Source: Bacteroidota bacterium
GTDB lineage: Bacteria; Bacteroidota; Ignavibacteria; Ignavibacteriales; Melioribacteraceae
Direction of reading: 5' to 3'
Length of the DNA: 64,000 bases
Assembly: GCA_023397505.1 (NCBI GenBank)
Contig: JAEWUC010000008.1
Span: 744,001-808,000 of the forward strand
Shown: piece after piece, positions 25,487-34,897 of the stretch
Layout of the letters: each line of letters opens with the position of its first letter
Position numbering within the stretch: the first letter of the stretch is position 1
Made by a program: the position numbers and the translations under genes
The notes under the pieces: generated by a model
The model's database searches: none
What the model was told of the DNA's origin: nothing
What the model saw: the letters and a program-made list of their open reading frames with translations, nothing else

Positions 25487-26502
25487 TTTTTATATGGAAT
25501 TGATTTTTTTAATTCATCGATCACTCTCGCATCTATCCAATATGTAGCTGCGTTTCCGTTACCGGGACTATTGTGAATAGTTTTTAGTTTGTCGTATGTA
25601 AATTTTTTATCACTGCTAAAAAGCGTCTCATTAGGTTTCATAGACATGAAGAAAAAATATTTTCCATCCGGAGACACATACGGCGAGTATTCATTGAAAG
25701 CTGTATTTATTTTGTCTCCCATATTAATCGGTTCACGCCAAGTATCATCTGCATTTCTAAAAACAATATAGTAATCGGTTGCGCCGAATCCATTCTTAGC
25801 GCGGAACACGCTTACTATTAAATATTTTTCATCGGGATCTATGAACGCATTAAACCTATCAACGCCGAAATTAATTTGTTCCGGTAATACTTCCGGCTCG
25901 GAATATTTGCCGTTTTCAAATTTAGAGCGCATAATGGAATTTGTCCCGTTTTCGTTTTCACGCGTAAAATAAATTGTTCCTTCTTTTGTTAACGAAGGAA
26001 AAAATTCCGGCGAGGATGTACTAACCGGATTACCAAGATTTTTTGCTTCACCCCAGCCATTGCCGTTTCGTTCGGCATACCAAATATCAAAATCGTTTTT
26101 ACCGCTTGTGGAATCATTGCTTGTCTTATTAGAAGCAAAAAATATTTTCATCCCGTCGTAAGAAATACACGGCTCAATGTATTTGTATTTTGAATCCGCG
26201 GCAAAGGATGCTACTTCGGGTTCCGCCCAAATTCCGTTTACTTCTTTTGTAAAACATATTGTGCTGAAAGTAAACGCCGGACCGAACACAACAAAATAAA
26301 TTTCCTTGCCGTCGGGAGTAATTGCAATATCACGAGTCGACATTCCTGTTGAAATAATTCCCGGCGCAAATATTTCAGCCTTCAACCCCGGGAGTTTTTG
26401 GCCAAGATATGGACCCGACAAATGATTGTTAGAATTTTGCGAATTAATATTGGTGGATAATAAGCTTAGAATTATCGATAGAAATGCAAGTTTAATTTTC
26501 AC
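25483..26502 (-). CDS. PD40/WD40-like beta-propeller secreted protein
   Basis: About 339 residues with a signal peptide (KIKLAFLSIILSLLSTNINSQ). Several PD40-type blades follow, e.g. ISYDGMKIFFASNKT, SLTKEGTIYFTRE, PDEKYLIVSVFR and VSPDGKYFFFMS. Such TolB-like propellers act as periplasmic or surface binding scaffolds; the partner is unknown. The GTG at 26502 is chosen since the longer frame to 26619 would run through the intrinsic terminator of the chemoreceptor gene. It is a single gene on this strand after that terminator. Confidence 0.75.
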   Translation of the reverse strand: MKIKLAFLSIILSLLSTNINSQNSNNHLSGPYLGQKLPGLKAEIFAPGIISTGMSTRDIAITPDGKEIYFVVFGPAFTFSTICFTKEVNGIWAEPEVASFAADSKYKYIEPCISYDGMKIFFASNKTSNDSTSGKNDFDIWYAERNGNGWGEAKNLGNPVSTSSPEFFPSLTKEGTIYFTRENENGTNSIMRSKFENGKYSEPEVLPEQINFGVDRFNAFIDPDEKYLIVSVFRAKNGFGATDYYIVFRNADDTWREPINMGDKINTAFNEYSPYVSPDGKYFFFMSMKPNETLFSSDKKFTYDKLKTIHNSPGNGNAATYWIDARVIDELKKSIPYKN

Positions 26503-26577
26503 TTCCGCACCAAAGTTGTTTGTTGTATAAACGAATATAAGAAAAGGCAAATGATTAAGCTTGTTTTGCGAGATGCA

Positions 26578-26607
26578 ATAAAAAACCCGCAAGTAATTTT
26601 GCGGGTT
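26578..26607 (-). terminator. Intrinsic terminator of the chemoreceptor gene
   Basis: On the minus strand AACCCGCAA and TTGCGGGTT form a 9-bp stem with a 6-nt loop, followed by TTTTATTG. It lies about 18 nt after the chemoreceptor stop. Confidence 0.9.
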
Positions 26608-26624
26608 AGAATTTTGCATCTATT

Positions 26625-28532
26625 TTACCTTAGATGTTTTCCGTAACCGGCAGAATCAATTTTGAACTTGCCGACTAAATCCTGCAGATTTACCGTTAAG
26701 TGGCTTAAGTCCTCCGCAGCTTTTGCAATCTGATGAATGCCTTCGGAAGATTCGTTTGTAATGTTGCTTATGTTCAAGAGATTCTTGCTTATTTCCTCAC
26801 TTGTTGCGGCCTGTTCTTCGCTGGCGGCGGCAACTTGAACAATTATTTCAGAAACTTTTTCGGATGAAGAAATAATATCTTTTAAAACAGAACCCGCTTT
26901 ATCAACCAAAGCTTTGCCGTTTTCAACTTCCTTTGTTCCTTCTTCCATCGAATCGACAGCTTCGCTTGTATCGCGTTGAATTTGTTTAATCATATCGGCA
27001 ATTTCTTTAGTTGCCTTAGTTGTTCTTTCTGCTAATTTTCTGACTTCGTCGGCAACAACTGCAAAGCCGCGTCCTTGTTCACCTGCGCGGGCTGCTTCTA
27101 TTGCAGCATTTAAAGCAAGCAGGTTTGTTTGATCTGCAATATCGTTGATAACCTGTACAATTTCGCCGATCTTATCGCTGTTTTCTCCTAATGTAAAAAC
27201 TGTTTTTGCGGATTTAGCTACTACGTTCGAAATTCTGTTCATTCCGTCTATTGTCTGCGAAACTACCTTGCCGCCTTCATATGCTTTTTCTCCGGCAGTT
27301 TTTGCATTTTCGGCAGCGATAGTTGCATTCTTTGTTGTATCGTTTATTGTTTTACTCATCTGTTCAACAGCGCCTGCAATTTCGGTCGTTTGCGCCGATT
27401 GTTCTTGTGCGCCTGCGGCCATTTCTTCTGAACTCGAAGATATTTGATTTGATGCGCTTGCTGTTGCCATAGACGCTTCGGTTAAACGTGTTATAATTTC
27501 TCTTAACTTGTTTACCGCCCTGTTAAAACCGTTGAACAATTTCCCGATAGAATCCTCATTCGTAACTTTAAGTGAAACAGTTAAATCACCTTCGGCAAAT
27601 TTTTCCATTTCAACTAAAATTGTTTCTACCTGGCGTGATAGATAATTCTGTTGTTCTTCGATTTCTTTGCGGGAAATATCAGCCTCGGCGGCGGCTTTTT
27701 CGGCGATCTTTGTCTTTTCCTGCACTTCTGTAAAATGTGCTTTTATACTTTCAATCATTTTTGAAAATGATATGGCAAGATTACCGATTTCATCTGTACT
27801 GTTTATGTCTATTTTAACATTAGTATCGCCGTCGGCAACTTTGCCTACCGCAGCATTTAGTTTCTTGATAACAGAGGCAACTGTTTTTGCTATTATAAAT
27901 CCGAGTATAACTGCAATTAATATTGCAATTCCTATCGGTATATAAAGTCTACTTTTAAATTCGCTTATATCATTTTCAACGTCGTCAATGTAAACTCCGC
28001 TTCCTATAAACCATCCCCATGGTTTATATAACTTTACAAAAGATAATTTCGGAAGCGGCTCTGTCGAACCGAGTTTAGGGTAATAATATTTTACAAATCC
28101 TTCACCTTCGTTTTTACAAACGGTTATCATTTCCTGGATAAATTTATTGCCGAGTTTATCTTCTATGTTGAATCTGTTTTCGCCTTTTTTAGAAGGGTCT
28201 GAACCTAACGCTTTTGTTATTCCATCAAGATCGTAAATGAAATAATATTCCTGGCCTGAATAGCGAAGTGCATTTATTTCATTTATTGCCGCATCTTGTG
28301 CTTGTTCAAGTGAAAGGGAATCAGTTTCCATTTTTTTGTTGTAAATATCCATTATATTATAAGCCGCTTCAACAACGGCCTTAACCGAGTTTGCCCTGTC
28401 TTCGTGATATCTATCGGCAATATTTGGAATAATCATAATAAAGAAGATCAGTAAAAAGGGAATTATAGCAATCAACAAAAGTGAAAGCAGTTTGTTAAAA
28501 ATAGACCAGTTCTTAAATTTTAGTTTTTCCAT
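26625..28532 (-). CDS. Methyl-accepting chemotaxis protein with single Cache domain
   Basis: A 635-residue chemoreceptor. Transmembrane helix 1 is about residues 11-32. A periplasmic sCache-type domain follows (about 35-190; YYFIYDLDGITKALG, WFIGSGVYIDDVE). Helix 2 is about 197-217, then a HAMP domain and a long methyl-accepting signalling hairpin. The conserved tip reads EIVQVINDIADQTNLLALNA then EQGRGFAVVADEVRKLAERT. sCache domains usually bind small organic acids, but the ligand is not deducible. It begins 15 nt after the porin-like gene and is probably co-transcribed with it. No CheA/CheW/CheR genes are in the window. Confidence 0.95.
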   Translation of the reverse strand: MEKLKFKNWSIFNKLLSLLLIAIIPFLLIFFIMIIPNIADRYHEDRANSVKAVVEAAYNIMDIYNKKMETDSLSLEQAQDAAINEINALRYSGQEYYFIYDLDGITKALGSDPSKKGENRFNIEDKLGNKFIQEMITVCKNEGEGFVKYYYPKLGSTEPLPKLSFVKLYKPWGWFIGSGVYIDDVENDISEFKSRLYIPIGIAILIAVILGFIIAKTVASVIKKLNAAVGKVADGDTNVKIDINSTDEIGNLAISFSKMIESIKAHFTEVQEKTKIAEKAAAEADISRKEIEEQQNYLSRQVETILVEMEKFAEGDLTVSLKVTNEDSIGKLFNGFNRAVNKLREIITRLTEASMATASASNQISSSSEEMAAGAQEQSAQTTEIAGAVEQMSKTINDTTKNATIAAENAKTAGEKAYEGGKVVSQTIDGMNRISNVVAKSAKTVFTLGENSDKIGEIVQVINDIADQTNLLALNAAIEAARAGEQGRGFAVVADEVRKLAERTTKATKEIADMIKQIQRDTSEAVDSMEEGTKEVENGKALVDKAGSVLKDIISSSEKVSEIIVQVAAASEEQAATSEEISKNLLNISNITNESSEGIHQIAKAAEDLSHLTVNLQDLVGKFKIDSAGYGKHLR

Positions 28533-28547
28533 TTCTATACTCTCATA

Positions 28548-29762
28548 TTAAAAAAAATAATAAACGCTGAAATTGAGTCTTAAATTACCCACATCTTTAG
28601 CGTTGTTAATTTTGCCATAAGAATCGGGTGTGCCGTATGCTGCGTTTGTATATTCCGTTTCGAAGCAGAATTTTGTTTGTGCTTGCTGGTATTCAATTCT
28701 AGGGGCAATCCTGTAAACGGATTTTATGTTAGAACCTCTTGCATAAAACTTGCCTGTAGTTGATTCAACTGTGCCGAGATTCTCTGTGTAACCTGCGAAA
28801 AGTCCTGCTCTCAAATCCGAGCCGTACATTAAATCAACCCACGCGGAATAGATTTTTATTGGTGTATAATTTTCAGCGCCTGTTGTTGGATTAACAGATT
28901 CAACAGCATAACCTCCAAGCATAGTAGCATCTGCAAGATTTGTCCCGTATAGACCTTGCGCGGCAAAAACAAATTTGTCGAATACCAATTTTGAATATCC
29001 CTGCATAGAATAACCGATTACCGTATTATCAGTAAAGTATCCAGTGCTTGTTTCTGTAGCAGGTCTTAATTTTTTATATTGTCCGCCAACACCGAATAAA
29101 TTTTTATCGTTCTTATATTGAATATGGAAATGTAAATCGGGTATAACTGCATTTCGTAAATATTCGTTGCTTGTTCCAATCGACCCGGGACTCGAATAAT
29201 CCCGTTGTGTTACAAGAGCAGCGATAAGTTTAAAGTTGTTTATGGTTTGAGTTAATCTTATTTGGGGGTTGCGTGAAAAAGGTTGAATAGGCGCGCCGCC
29301 GTTAGAACCAATTTGAAGAGGGAATGCTTCTGGAATAAACATCGGACTCCAAGTTTGTCCTAATAACAAAGATGTATTTTGCCAATCCAAAGAAACATAA
29401 GCGTGACGAATGCGCAAGCCGTTAACATCTGTATCCGAGTTGCCCATAAATTCAGTTTCAACAAAAGCTGTGGGCACTGCATCTAAAAAATTTGGCGCGC
29501 TTACTTTTGCACCGAACCTCGTCATGATTACAGCCATGTTAAAATTATTAACGTCATTCAAATCTATCCCGTCTTTACCAAATAATTCTTCTTTTGGATA
29601 TAGCAAAAAATGCGATTCGCGTGCTGCGACAACTTTCCTTGAATCATATAAAGCAGTCCAGTTCACAAAACCAGTAAACTTTACATTGAATTCATTCTTA
29701 TTTTGAGCCGCAATTTTGAATATAGGCGCTAATAGAATTAAAAAAAGGATATACTTTTTCAC
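28548..29762 (-). CDS. Porin-like outer-membrane protein (DcaP-like)
   Basis: About 404 residues from a GTG start preceded by AGGAAAG. The signal peptide ends near IAAQ. The body is beta-strand rich, with RIRHAYVSLDW and LLLGQTWSPMFIPE resembling the DcaP-type porin family, and it ends in aromatic strands (LRLNFSVYYFF) with a terminal Phe, as in outer-membrane barrels. It probably admits a small dicarboxylate or aromatic-like solute, which is inference. A longer start (ATG 29789) has no ribosome site. It is the first gene of a two-gene unit with the chemoreceptor. Confidence 0.7.
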   Translation of the reverse strand: MKKYILFLILLAPIFKIAAQNKNEFNVKFTGFVNWTALYDSRKVVAARESHFLLYPKEELFGKDGIDLNDVNNFNMAVIMTRFGAKVSAPNFLDAVPTAFVETEFMGNSDTDVNGLRIRHAYVSLDWQNTSLLLGQTWSPMFIPEAFPLQIGSNGGAPIQPFSRNPQIRLTQTINNFKLIAALVTQRDYSSPGSIGTSNEYLRNAVIPDLHFHIQYKNDKNLFGVGGQYKKLRPATETSTGYFTDNTVIGYSMQGYSKLVFDKFVFAAQGLYGTNLADATMLGGYAVESVNPTTGAENYTPIKIYSAWVDLMYGSDLRAGLFAGYTENLGTVESTTGKFYARGSNIKSVYRIAPRIEYQQAQTKFCFETEYTNAAYGTPDSYGKINNAKDVGNLRLNFSVYYFF

Positions 29763-29834
29763 TGTCTTTCCTGTTTTATTGTATCCCATTATCGTGATTA
29801 TGTTTTGAAAGTTAACCGGATGTTGTGAAATGCT

Positions 29835-29842
29835 TATATTTG
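29835..29842 (+). promoter_or_regulatory. Possible lpdA promoter -7 element
   Basis: TATATTTG matches the TAnnTTTG consensus 68 nt before the lpdA ATG. The -33 region at the 20-nt spacing reads GTTA rather than TTTG, so the promoter is only partial. Confidence 0.35.
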
Positions 29843-29909
29843 ATGTGAGCGTAATTAAAAAGCTTTTTTATATTTTTACATTATTAATTGTAAAACGATT
29901 GGATAAAAC

Positions 29910-31328
29910 ATGTCAACAAAAACACAATTAGCTGTAATCGGCGGGGGTCCGGGTGGGTACGCGGCGGCATTCCTCGCAGCCGATCTCGGTATGCAGGTTA
30001 CTTTAATAGATATGGAAAAAAATCCCGGCGGTGTTTGTCTGTACCGTGGATGCATTCCTTCCAAAGCTTTATTACATATTGCTAAACTAATAAACGAAGC
30101 GGAAGAAGCTAAGAAATGGGGCGTGGAATTCGGCGAACCTAAAATCGATATAAATAAACTCCGCGATTTTAAGAATGGAGTTGTAAATAAATTGACAGGC
30201 GGACTCGGTCAGCTTTCAAAGCAGCGCAAAGTTAATTACATAAACGGGCGAGCAACATTTATAAATTCAAATACACTTTCAGTCTCTAAAGCCGATGGCA
30301 CCATCGAAGAAGTAATTTATGAAAAAGCAATTCTCGCAACTGGTTCAGTTCCCGCTAAAGTACCGGGACTTTCAATCGATTCCCCGCGCGTGATGGATTC
30401 AACTTCAGCGCTGGAATTAAATGATGTTCCCAAAAGATTATTGGTTATAGGCGGCGGATATATAGGTTTGGAATTGAGTACAGTTTATGCCGCTCTTGGC
30501 AGTGAAGTAACAGTTGTGGAAATGATGCCCGGTTTATTGCCCGGCGCCGACCGCGATCTTGTTGCTGTTCTCGAAAAACGAGTTAAAGCAGCAATGAAAT
30601 CGGTTTTGGTTGAAACAAAAGTTGTTGATTTAAAAGAAACGAAAGACGGAATAAAAGTTAAACTTGAAGGCAAGAATGTTACGGAGCCCGAACAAACTTT
30701 TGACAAAGTACTAATATCAATCGGGCGAAAACCTGTAACAACAGGTTTCGGTTTGGAAAAAACAAAAGTAAAAGTTAACGAGCGCGGTTTTGTTGTGGTT
30801 GATAAACAATTGAAAACAGACGATCCGAGTATCTATGCGATAGGCGACATTGTTGGAAATCCGATGCTCGCACACAAGGCTGCCGCCGAGGGTAAAGTTG
30901 CAGTTGAAGCAATACTCGGTCACAAAGTTGCGTTTGAACCGAATGCAATTCCGGCGGTTGTATTTACAGATCCCGAACTGGCATGGGCGGGCATAACTGA
31001 AACCGAAGCAAAAGAAAAGGGAATTAAAGTTGAGATTGCAAAATTCCCGTGGGGTGCAAGCGGACGCGCTACAACTCTTGATAGAAATGATGGTATGACA
31101 AAACTAATCGTTGAACCGGAAACTGAAAGAATTCTCGGCGTTGGCATTGTTGGAGTTGGCGCCGGTGATATGATTGCCGAAGGCACGCTCGCAATTGAAA
31201 TGGGTGCTAATGTTAAGGACCTTGAATTGACGATTCATCCTCATCCTACTTTATCCGAAACGATGATGTTTGCTGCAGAATTATTTTACGGTCATGCAAC
31301 TGATATGTACCGCCCGAAAAGAAAATAA
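29910..31328 (+). CDS. lpdA: Dihydrolipoyl dehydrogenase (E3)
   Basis: A 472-residue flavoprotein disulfide reductase that reoxidises dihydrolipoamide in the PDH complex and similar complexes. FAD-binding GGGPGGYAAAFLAADLG is at the N-terminus. The redox disulfide is in GVCLYRGCIPSKAL (near residues 42-47). The NAD site is GGGYIGLELSTVYAALG. The C-terminal base is in HPHPTLSE. GGA lies 6 nt before the ATG. It follows the aceE-aceF pair by 10 kb on the same strand, so all three PDH components are local but not one operon. Confidence 0.96.
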   Translation: MSTKTQLAVIGGGPGGYAAAFLAADLGMQVTLIDMEKNPGGVCLYRGCIPSKALLHIAKLINEAEEAKKWGVEFGEPKIDINKLRDFKNGVVNKLTGGLGQLSKQRKVNYINGRATFINSNTLSVSKADGTIEEVIYEKAILATGSVPAKVPGLSIDSPRVMDSTSALELNDVPKRLLVIGGGYIGLELSTVYAALGSEVTVVEMMPGLLPGADRDLVAVLEKRVKAAMKSVLVETKVVDLKETKDGIKVKLEGKNVTEPEQTFDKVLISIGRKPVTTGFGLEKTKVKVNERGFVVVDKQLKTDDPSIYAIGDIVGNPMLAHKAAAEGKVAVEAILGHKVAFEPNAIPAVVFTDPELAWAGITETEAKEKGIKVEIAKFPWGASGRATTLDRNDGMTKLIVEPETERILGVGIVGVGAGDMIAEGTLAIEMGANVKDLELTIHPHPTLSETMMFAAELFYGHATDMYRPKRK

Positions 31329-31345
31329 TTGTTTCCCCTATTTAA

Positions 31346-31374
31346 CTCCCTTTCCTTATTTGAAGGAAGGGGAG
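31346..31374. repeat. Perfect-loop hairpin repeat after lpdA
   Basis: CTCCCTTTCCTT and AAGGAAGGGGAG form a 12-bp stem with one mismatch and a 5-nt loop. No T run follows on either strand. It may protect or end the lpdA message, or be a dispersed repeat. Confidence 0.55.
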
Positions 31375-31402
31375 TAAGAGGGAGATTCAATACTTGTACC
31401 GA

Positions 31403-32464
31403 ATGAAACCAACACAAATATTTTTACTCGTCATAATTTTATCATCAAACATTTATGCGCAAAATTATTTTTATACCGGGAAAAATTACGGGAGCGAATC
31501 TTTATATAATCCTGCTTACTTAATTTTAAACGGCGGATTTGATATGATCCAAGTAGGCAATAAAAGAAACATTCTAAAATTTCCTTTTCATAATGCAGGT
31601 AAAAATGTTTGGAACAACATTTCAAATCCAATAGAGAAGATTGATAAATACGGCTGGTGGAATTTTATGAAGGACCAGGTTCTTCCGCTTTCACTAAACA
31701 AGAAGAATGCACAGTTCTTCCCGAATTATACTCTTCATCTAATCGGCGGAGGAATGGAATTCGCTAAGATGGAAGAATGGTACGAGTATCATAATTATCC
31801 GGTTCCGGGTGTACTATCCTTTGTTACGATGACCGCTTATCATTTAATTAATGAAACAATTGAAAATGGAAAATATATAGGCGATGATGTTGACCCTATA
31901 GCCGACATTTACATTTTCGATCTCGGCGGGATTTTGCTTTTCACATCGCATGATATGAGAAAATTTTTTTCAGAAACATTAAATCTTGCCGATTGGTCGT
32001 TGCAGCCGTCGTTCTCGCTGCGCAATGGCGAACTTCACAATAACGGGCAATTTTTTTCGATGAAATGGAAAATACCTTTTTCCGAAAGATGGCATTTGTT
32101 TTATTATTTCGGAACAAACGGCGTGGGCGGTCTATCTTATAAATATGAAGACGGCTCGGCAATATCATTCGGTGCTGGTCTTGCCGCGAGCGATTTAATA
32201 ACTGTAGACTCCAAAAGAAATAAAAAAACACTCGGCTTTGTCGGTAACTTCGGTTTGTTCTATGATAGAAACAATTCTTTGATGGCAGGATTAACGGTAA
32301 CAATAAAAACAGATTATATGATTAATCTTAACATCTATCCCGGTATAATAAAATTTGGAGATTTTTCACCCGGCATCTGGGCTTCTTACAGCCAGGACGG
32401 AAATATTATTTCCGGTTTAACTTTCTCATGGCTTCCAGCCGGTGCGGCGTATAGTTTAAAATAA
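31403..32464 (+). CDS. Hypothetical exported protein, probable outer-membrane barrel
   Basis: About 353 residues with a signal peptide (MKPTQIFLLVIILSSNIYAQ). The mature part has many alternating hydrophobic strands and aromatic girdles, e.g. WHLFYYFGTNGVGGLSYKY and SLMAGLTVTIKTDYM, suggesting an outer-membrane beta-barrel. I do not recognise the family. A TTG nine bases upstream has a better placed GGGAG site and is an alternative start. It is preceded by the post-lpdA hairpin and followed by a TPR protein gene 92 nt downstream. Confidence 0.65.
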   Translation: MKPTQIFLLVIILSSNIYAQNYFYTGKNYGSESLYNPAYLILNGGFDMIQVGNKRNILKFPFHNAGKNVWNNISNPIEKIDKYGWWNFMKDQVLPLSLNKKNAQFFPNYTLHLIGGGMEFAKMEEWYEYHNYPVPGVLSFVTMTAYHLINETIENGKYIGDDVDPIADIYIFDLGGILLFTSHDMRKFFSETLNLADWSLQPSFSLRNGELHNNGQFFSMKWKIPFSERWHLFYYFGTNGVGGLSYKYEDGSAISFGAGLAASDLITVDSKRNKKTLGFVGNFGLFYDRNNSLMAGLTVTIKTDYMINLNIYPGIIKFGDFSPGIWASYSQDGNIISGLTFSWLPAGAAYSLK

Positions 32465-32556
32465 ATTTTATGGAAGAATTAATATCTAACGGAAGAATAA
32501 TAAAATCTATAAATTATCACCGTACTTAAAACCAAATCATCAAAAAGGGTTGTATT

Positions 32557-33711
32557 TTGAAAAGGAAAATCTTTTTACTGTGTTTTCTTGTTTTAATTGT
32601 TAAAACACAAGCTCAGCCAAAATATAATTGGGAACGGCATGATTCTCTTGTAAAAGCAGGCGTTGATCAAATTTACGGTATCGAATTCGACAAAGCCGAA
32701 AAAACTTTTGACGTTGTTGTTAAAGAATATTCGACTCATCCCTCCGGTAAATTTTTCAAAGCTATGATAACTTGGTGGAGAATTTTACTCGATCTTGATA
32801 ATGAAAGTCTTGATGACAGATTTTATGATCAACTTGAAGAATGTATCGATCAATGCGACGATATTCTTGACAACAACGAAAAAAATGTTGATGCGTTATT
32901 TTTCAAAGGTGGTTCAATAGGTTTCAGGGGAAGATTACTTGCAATCCGTGAAAGCTGGTTTAAGGCAGCGCTTGACGGTAAAGAAGGACTCGGCATTGTA
33001 TATAAAGCTTACGAAGCTGATCCGAAAAACGCGGACATTCAACTTGGTTTCGGTATTTATCATTATTACGCCGATGTAATTCCATCAAAATATCCTGCCG
33101 TAAAACCTTTCATGGTTTTCTTCCCCAAAGGCGATAAAGTGAAAGGATTGAAAGAACTTGAGTACGTTGCGTGGAGCGGGCGCTACGCGAGAATTGAATC
33201 GAGATATTTTTTGATGACTCTAAATTTTCAGTTTGAAGAAAATATGAACGATACGAGAAAATGGGGAAGGATTTTATTAAATGATTTTCCGAACAACCCG
33301 AACTTTCAGAAATATTACGGGCTTACTTTTATAAAAGAAAATAATTATCCCGAAGCGGTTAAAACTTTCCGCGATATTTACAACAAGTGTTTAAAAGGTA
33401 TGCCGGGCTACAATAAAAGAGCAGAGAGGGAAGCTTCGTATTATATTGCGATGGATTATAAACTTAGAGATAAAGTAGATTCGGCTGCGGCATTTTTCGA
33501 AAAATCCGAAAAACTTTCAAGGCAGATTGATAAAAAAGAAGAATCTGGGTTTCTAATTAATACCGTATTTTATCTGGGAATGTTATACGATCAATTAGGA
33601 ATGAGAGACAAAGCAATTAAGTATTATAAAGAAACTCTAGACTTGCGGGAAAGAAACGACTCTCATAAGTATGCAGAACAGTATTTGAAAACTCCTTACA
33701 AGAAAAGATAA
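32557..33711 (+). CDS. Exported TPR-repeat protein
   Basis: A 384-residue protein with a TTG start behind AAAAGGG (8-nt spacing). The signal peptide ends at QAQP. Helical pairs of tetratricopeptide type occur along the chain. The clearest are GIEFDKAEKTFDVVVKEYS near residue 33, KENNYPEAVKTFRDIY near 268, and YDQLGMRDKAIKYYKETLDL near the end. The middle section (SGRYARIESRYFLMTLNFQF) is less repeat-like. Probably a periplasmic scaffold; partner and pathway are unknown. Confidence 0.75.
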   Translation: MKRKIFLLCFLVLIVKTQAQPKYNWERHDSLVKAGVDQIYGIEFDKAEKTFDVVVKEYSTHPSGKFFKAMITWWRILLDLDNESLDDRFYDQLEECIDQCDDILDNNEKNVDALFFKGGSIGFRGRLLAIRESWFKAALDGKEGLGIVYKAYEADPKNADIQLGFGIYHYYADVIPSKYPAVKPFMVFFPKGDKVKGLKELEYVAWSGRYARIESRYFLMTLNFQFEENMNDTRKWGRILLNDFPNNPNFQKYYGLTFIKENNYPEAVKTFRDIYNKCLKGMPGYNKRAEREASYYIAMDYKLRDKVDSAAAFFEKSEKLSRQIDKKEESGFLINTVFYLGMLYDQLGMRDKAIKYYKETLDLRERNDSHKYAEQYLKTPYKKR

Positions 33712-33745
33712 TTAATACCAAAGTAACACAAATGAGGATTACGTT

Positions 33746-33779
33746 CTTTGCGAAAAATACTTCTCGCTAAGACGCAAAG
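33746..33779. repeat. Short inverted repeat between TPR and PorQ-like genes
   Basis: CTTTGCG (33746-33752) and CGCAAAG (33773-33779) are inverted 7-mers around a 20-nt spacer that contains CTCGCTAAGA. The words resemble degenerate dispersed intergenic repeats seen in many FCB genomes. It lies between convergent genes and could aid termination, but no T run follows. Confidence 0.4.
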
Positions 33780-33792
33780 CCCTTAGAGAAAT

Positions 33793-34722
33793 CTATAAAG
33801 AAGTTGAAATTCCAAATCTGTGTAATGAGCCGATCGAACCCAAGGATGAGAAGGAATAATCAACAACATATGTGCTGACATTAAAACCAACACCAAGACT
33901 GAAACCGGCTAATCCTGGTGTGCTGCCGATTTTCAGCTCTCTTCGTTTTTCATTATCGTAGCCGAAACGGAGTTTAAAACTTTTACCTAATCTTAATTCC
34001 GCACCGGCAGTTATGTTTTTGAACCTTTCAAAAAACGAATCGAACCTATCGCTTAATTTGTTGAATGACCAAAAGAATTTTAACGGAACTTTTTCGAGTT
34101 GTTTTGTAAAACCGAGACGCATATCAATAGGTAAATCTTCGTTTATTGTTGAGTAAGAAGAAAGCTGCGAACCGAGGTTCAAAATTGAAAAACCAAAATG
34201 CCAATTCTCTTCGGGAATTGCGTAATGCAGCCCGATATCAAAAGCCAATGCTGTTGAGGAATAATCCTCAATTCCGGAATAGATAAATTTTACATTGGCA
34301 CCGTAGAAAAAATTTTCATCGAGTTCGTTACCGTAGCCTATCATTAAAGCCAAATCGTTCGCACCGAATTCACCCAAATTTTTACCGTACAAATCGGATT
34401 TAATAAAATCACCGTAATTAACATATTGAACAGCAGCGCTGAATCTTCCCAAACTTTCATATTCTTTAGAAACAACTACTGAAGCTGAATTAATGTCCAT
34501 CAAATGATTAACATACGAAACAGAAATTGGAGTGCCGGTTAATGTGTTTATTCCCGCGGGATTATAAAAAACTACATTGGGATCATCGCTGTTTGCAACA
34601 AAACTTCCGGCAACCGCTGCCGCTCTAGGATTTGTATCGAGGGCTAAAAATTTATAAACGCTTTGTGAAAATGTAATAGTTGAAATCATAAAAAACATTA
34701 CAACAGCAAGGAATTTCTTCAT
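33793..34722 (-). CDS. PorV/PorQ-family outer-membrane protein
   Basis: A 309-residue protein starting MKKFLAVVMFFM with a signal peptide cut near TFSQ. The family signature is ALDTNPRAAAVAGSFVANSDDPNVVFYNPAG near the mature N-terminus, as in PorV/PorQ (UPF0164-like) barrels. PorQ-type proteins serve type IX secretion in Bacteroidota; whether that system operates here cannot be shown from this window. The ATG at 34722 is chosen over an ATG-less extension to 34800 because it begins the signal peptide. It converges with the TPR gene. The FlgD-Ig-ended protease at 39810 would be a plausible client (inference). Confidence 0.75.
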   Translation of the reverse strand: MKKFLAVVMFFMISTITFSQSVYKFLALDTNPRAAAVAGSFVANSDDPNVVFYNPAGINTLTGTPISVSYVNHLMDINSASVVVSKEYESLGRFSAAVQYVNYGDFIKSDLYGKNLGEFGANDLALMIGYGNELDENFFYGANVKFIYSGIEDYSSTALAFDIGLHYAIPEENWHFGFSILNLGSQLSSYSTINEDLPIDMRLGFTKQLEKVPLKFFWSFNKLSDRFDSFFERFKNITAGAELRLGKSFKLRFGYDNEKRRELKIGSTPGLAGFSLGVGFNVSTYVVDYSFSSLGSIGSLHRFGISTSL

Positions 34723-34839
34723 AATTCTCTCATTTTGACGCACGATTATATAGATATTCATTTTTAAAGGCAAGGCAATAGAATTTATGCTTGCATCCAA
34801 TGGAACAATAATAAATCTAATAATGTTAGAGATTGCAAC

Positions 34840-34871
34840 TTGACCGATTTAATAAATCATCATTAATTTAG
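34840..34871 (+). promoter_or_regulatory. Candidate htpX promoter
   Basis: TTG at 34840 and TAATTTAG at 34864 are 21 nt apart, one mismatch from TAnnTTTG. The ATG is 27 nt downstream of the box. Confidence 0.4.
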
Positions 34872-34897
34872 AATACGAATAATTACAAGGAGTTAAA

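Noticed and set aside
26503..26619. N-terminal extension of the PD40 gene
   Set aside because: It would run through the intrinsic terminator of the chemoreceptor gene and has no ribosome site; the signal peptide begins after the GTG at 26502.
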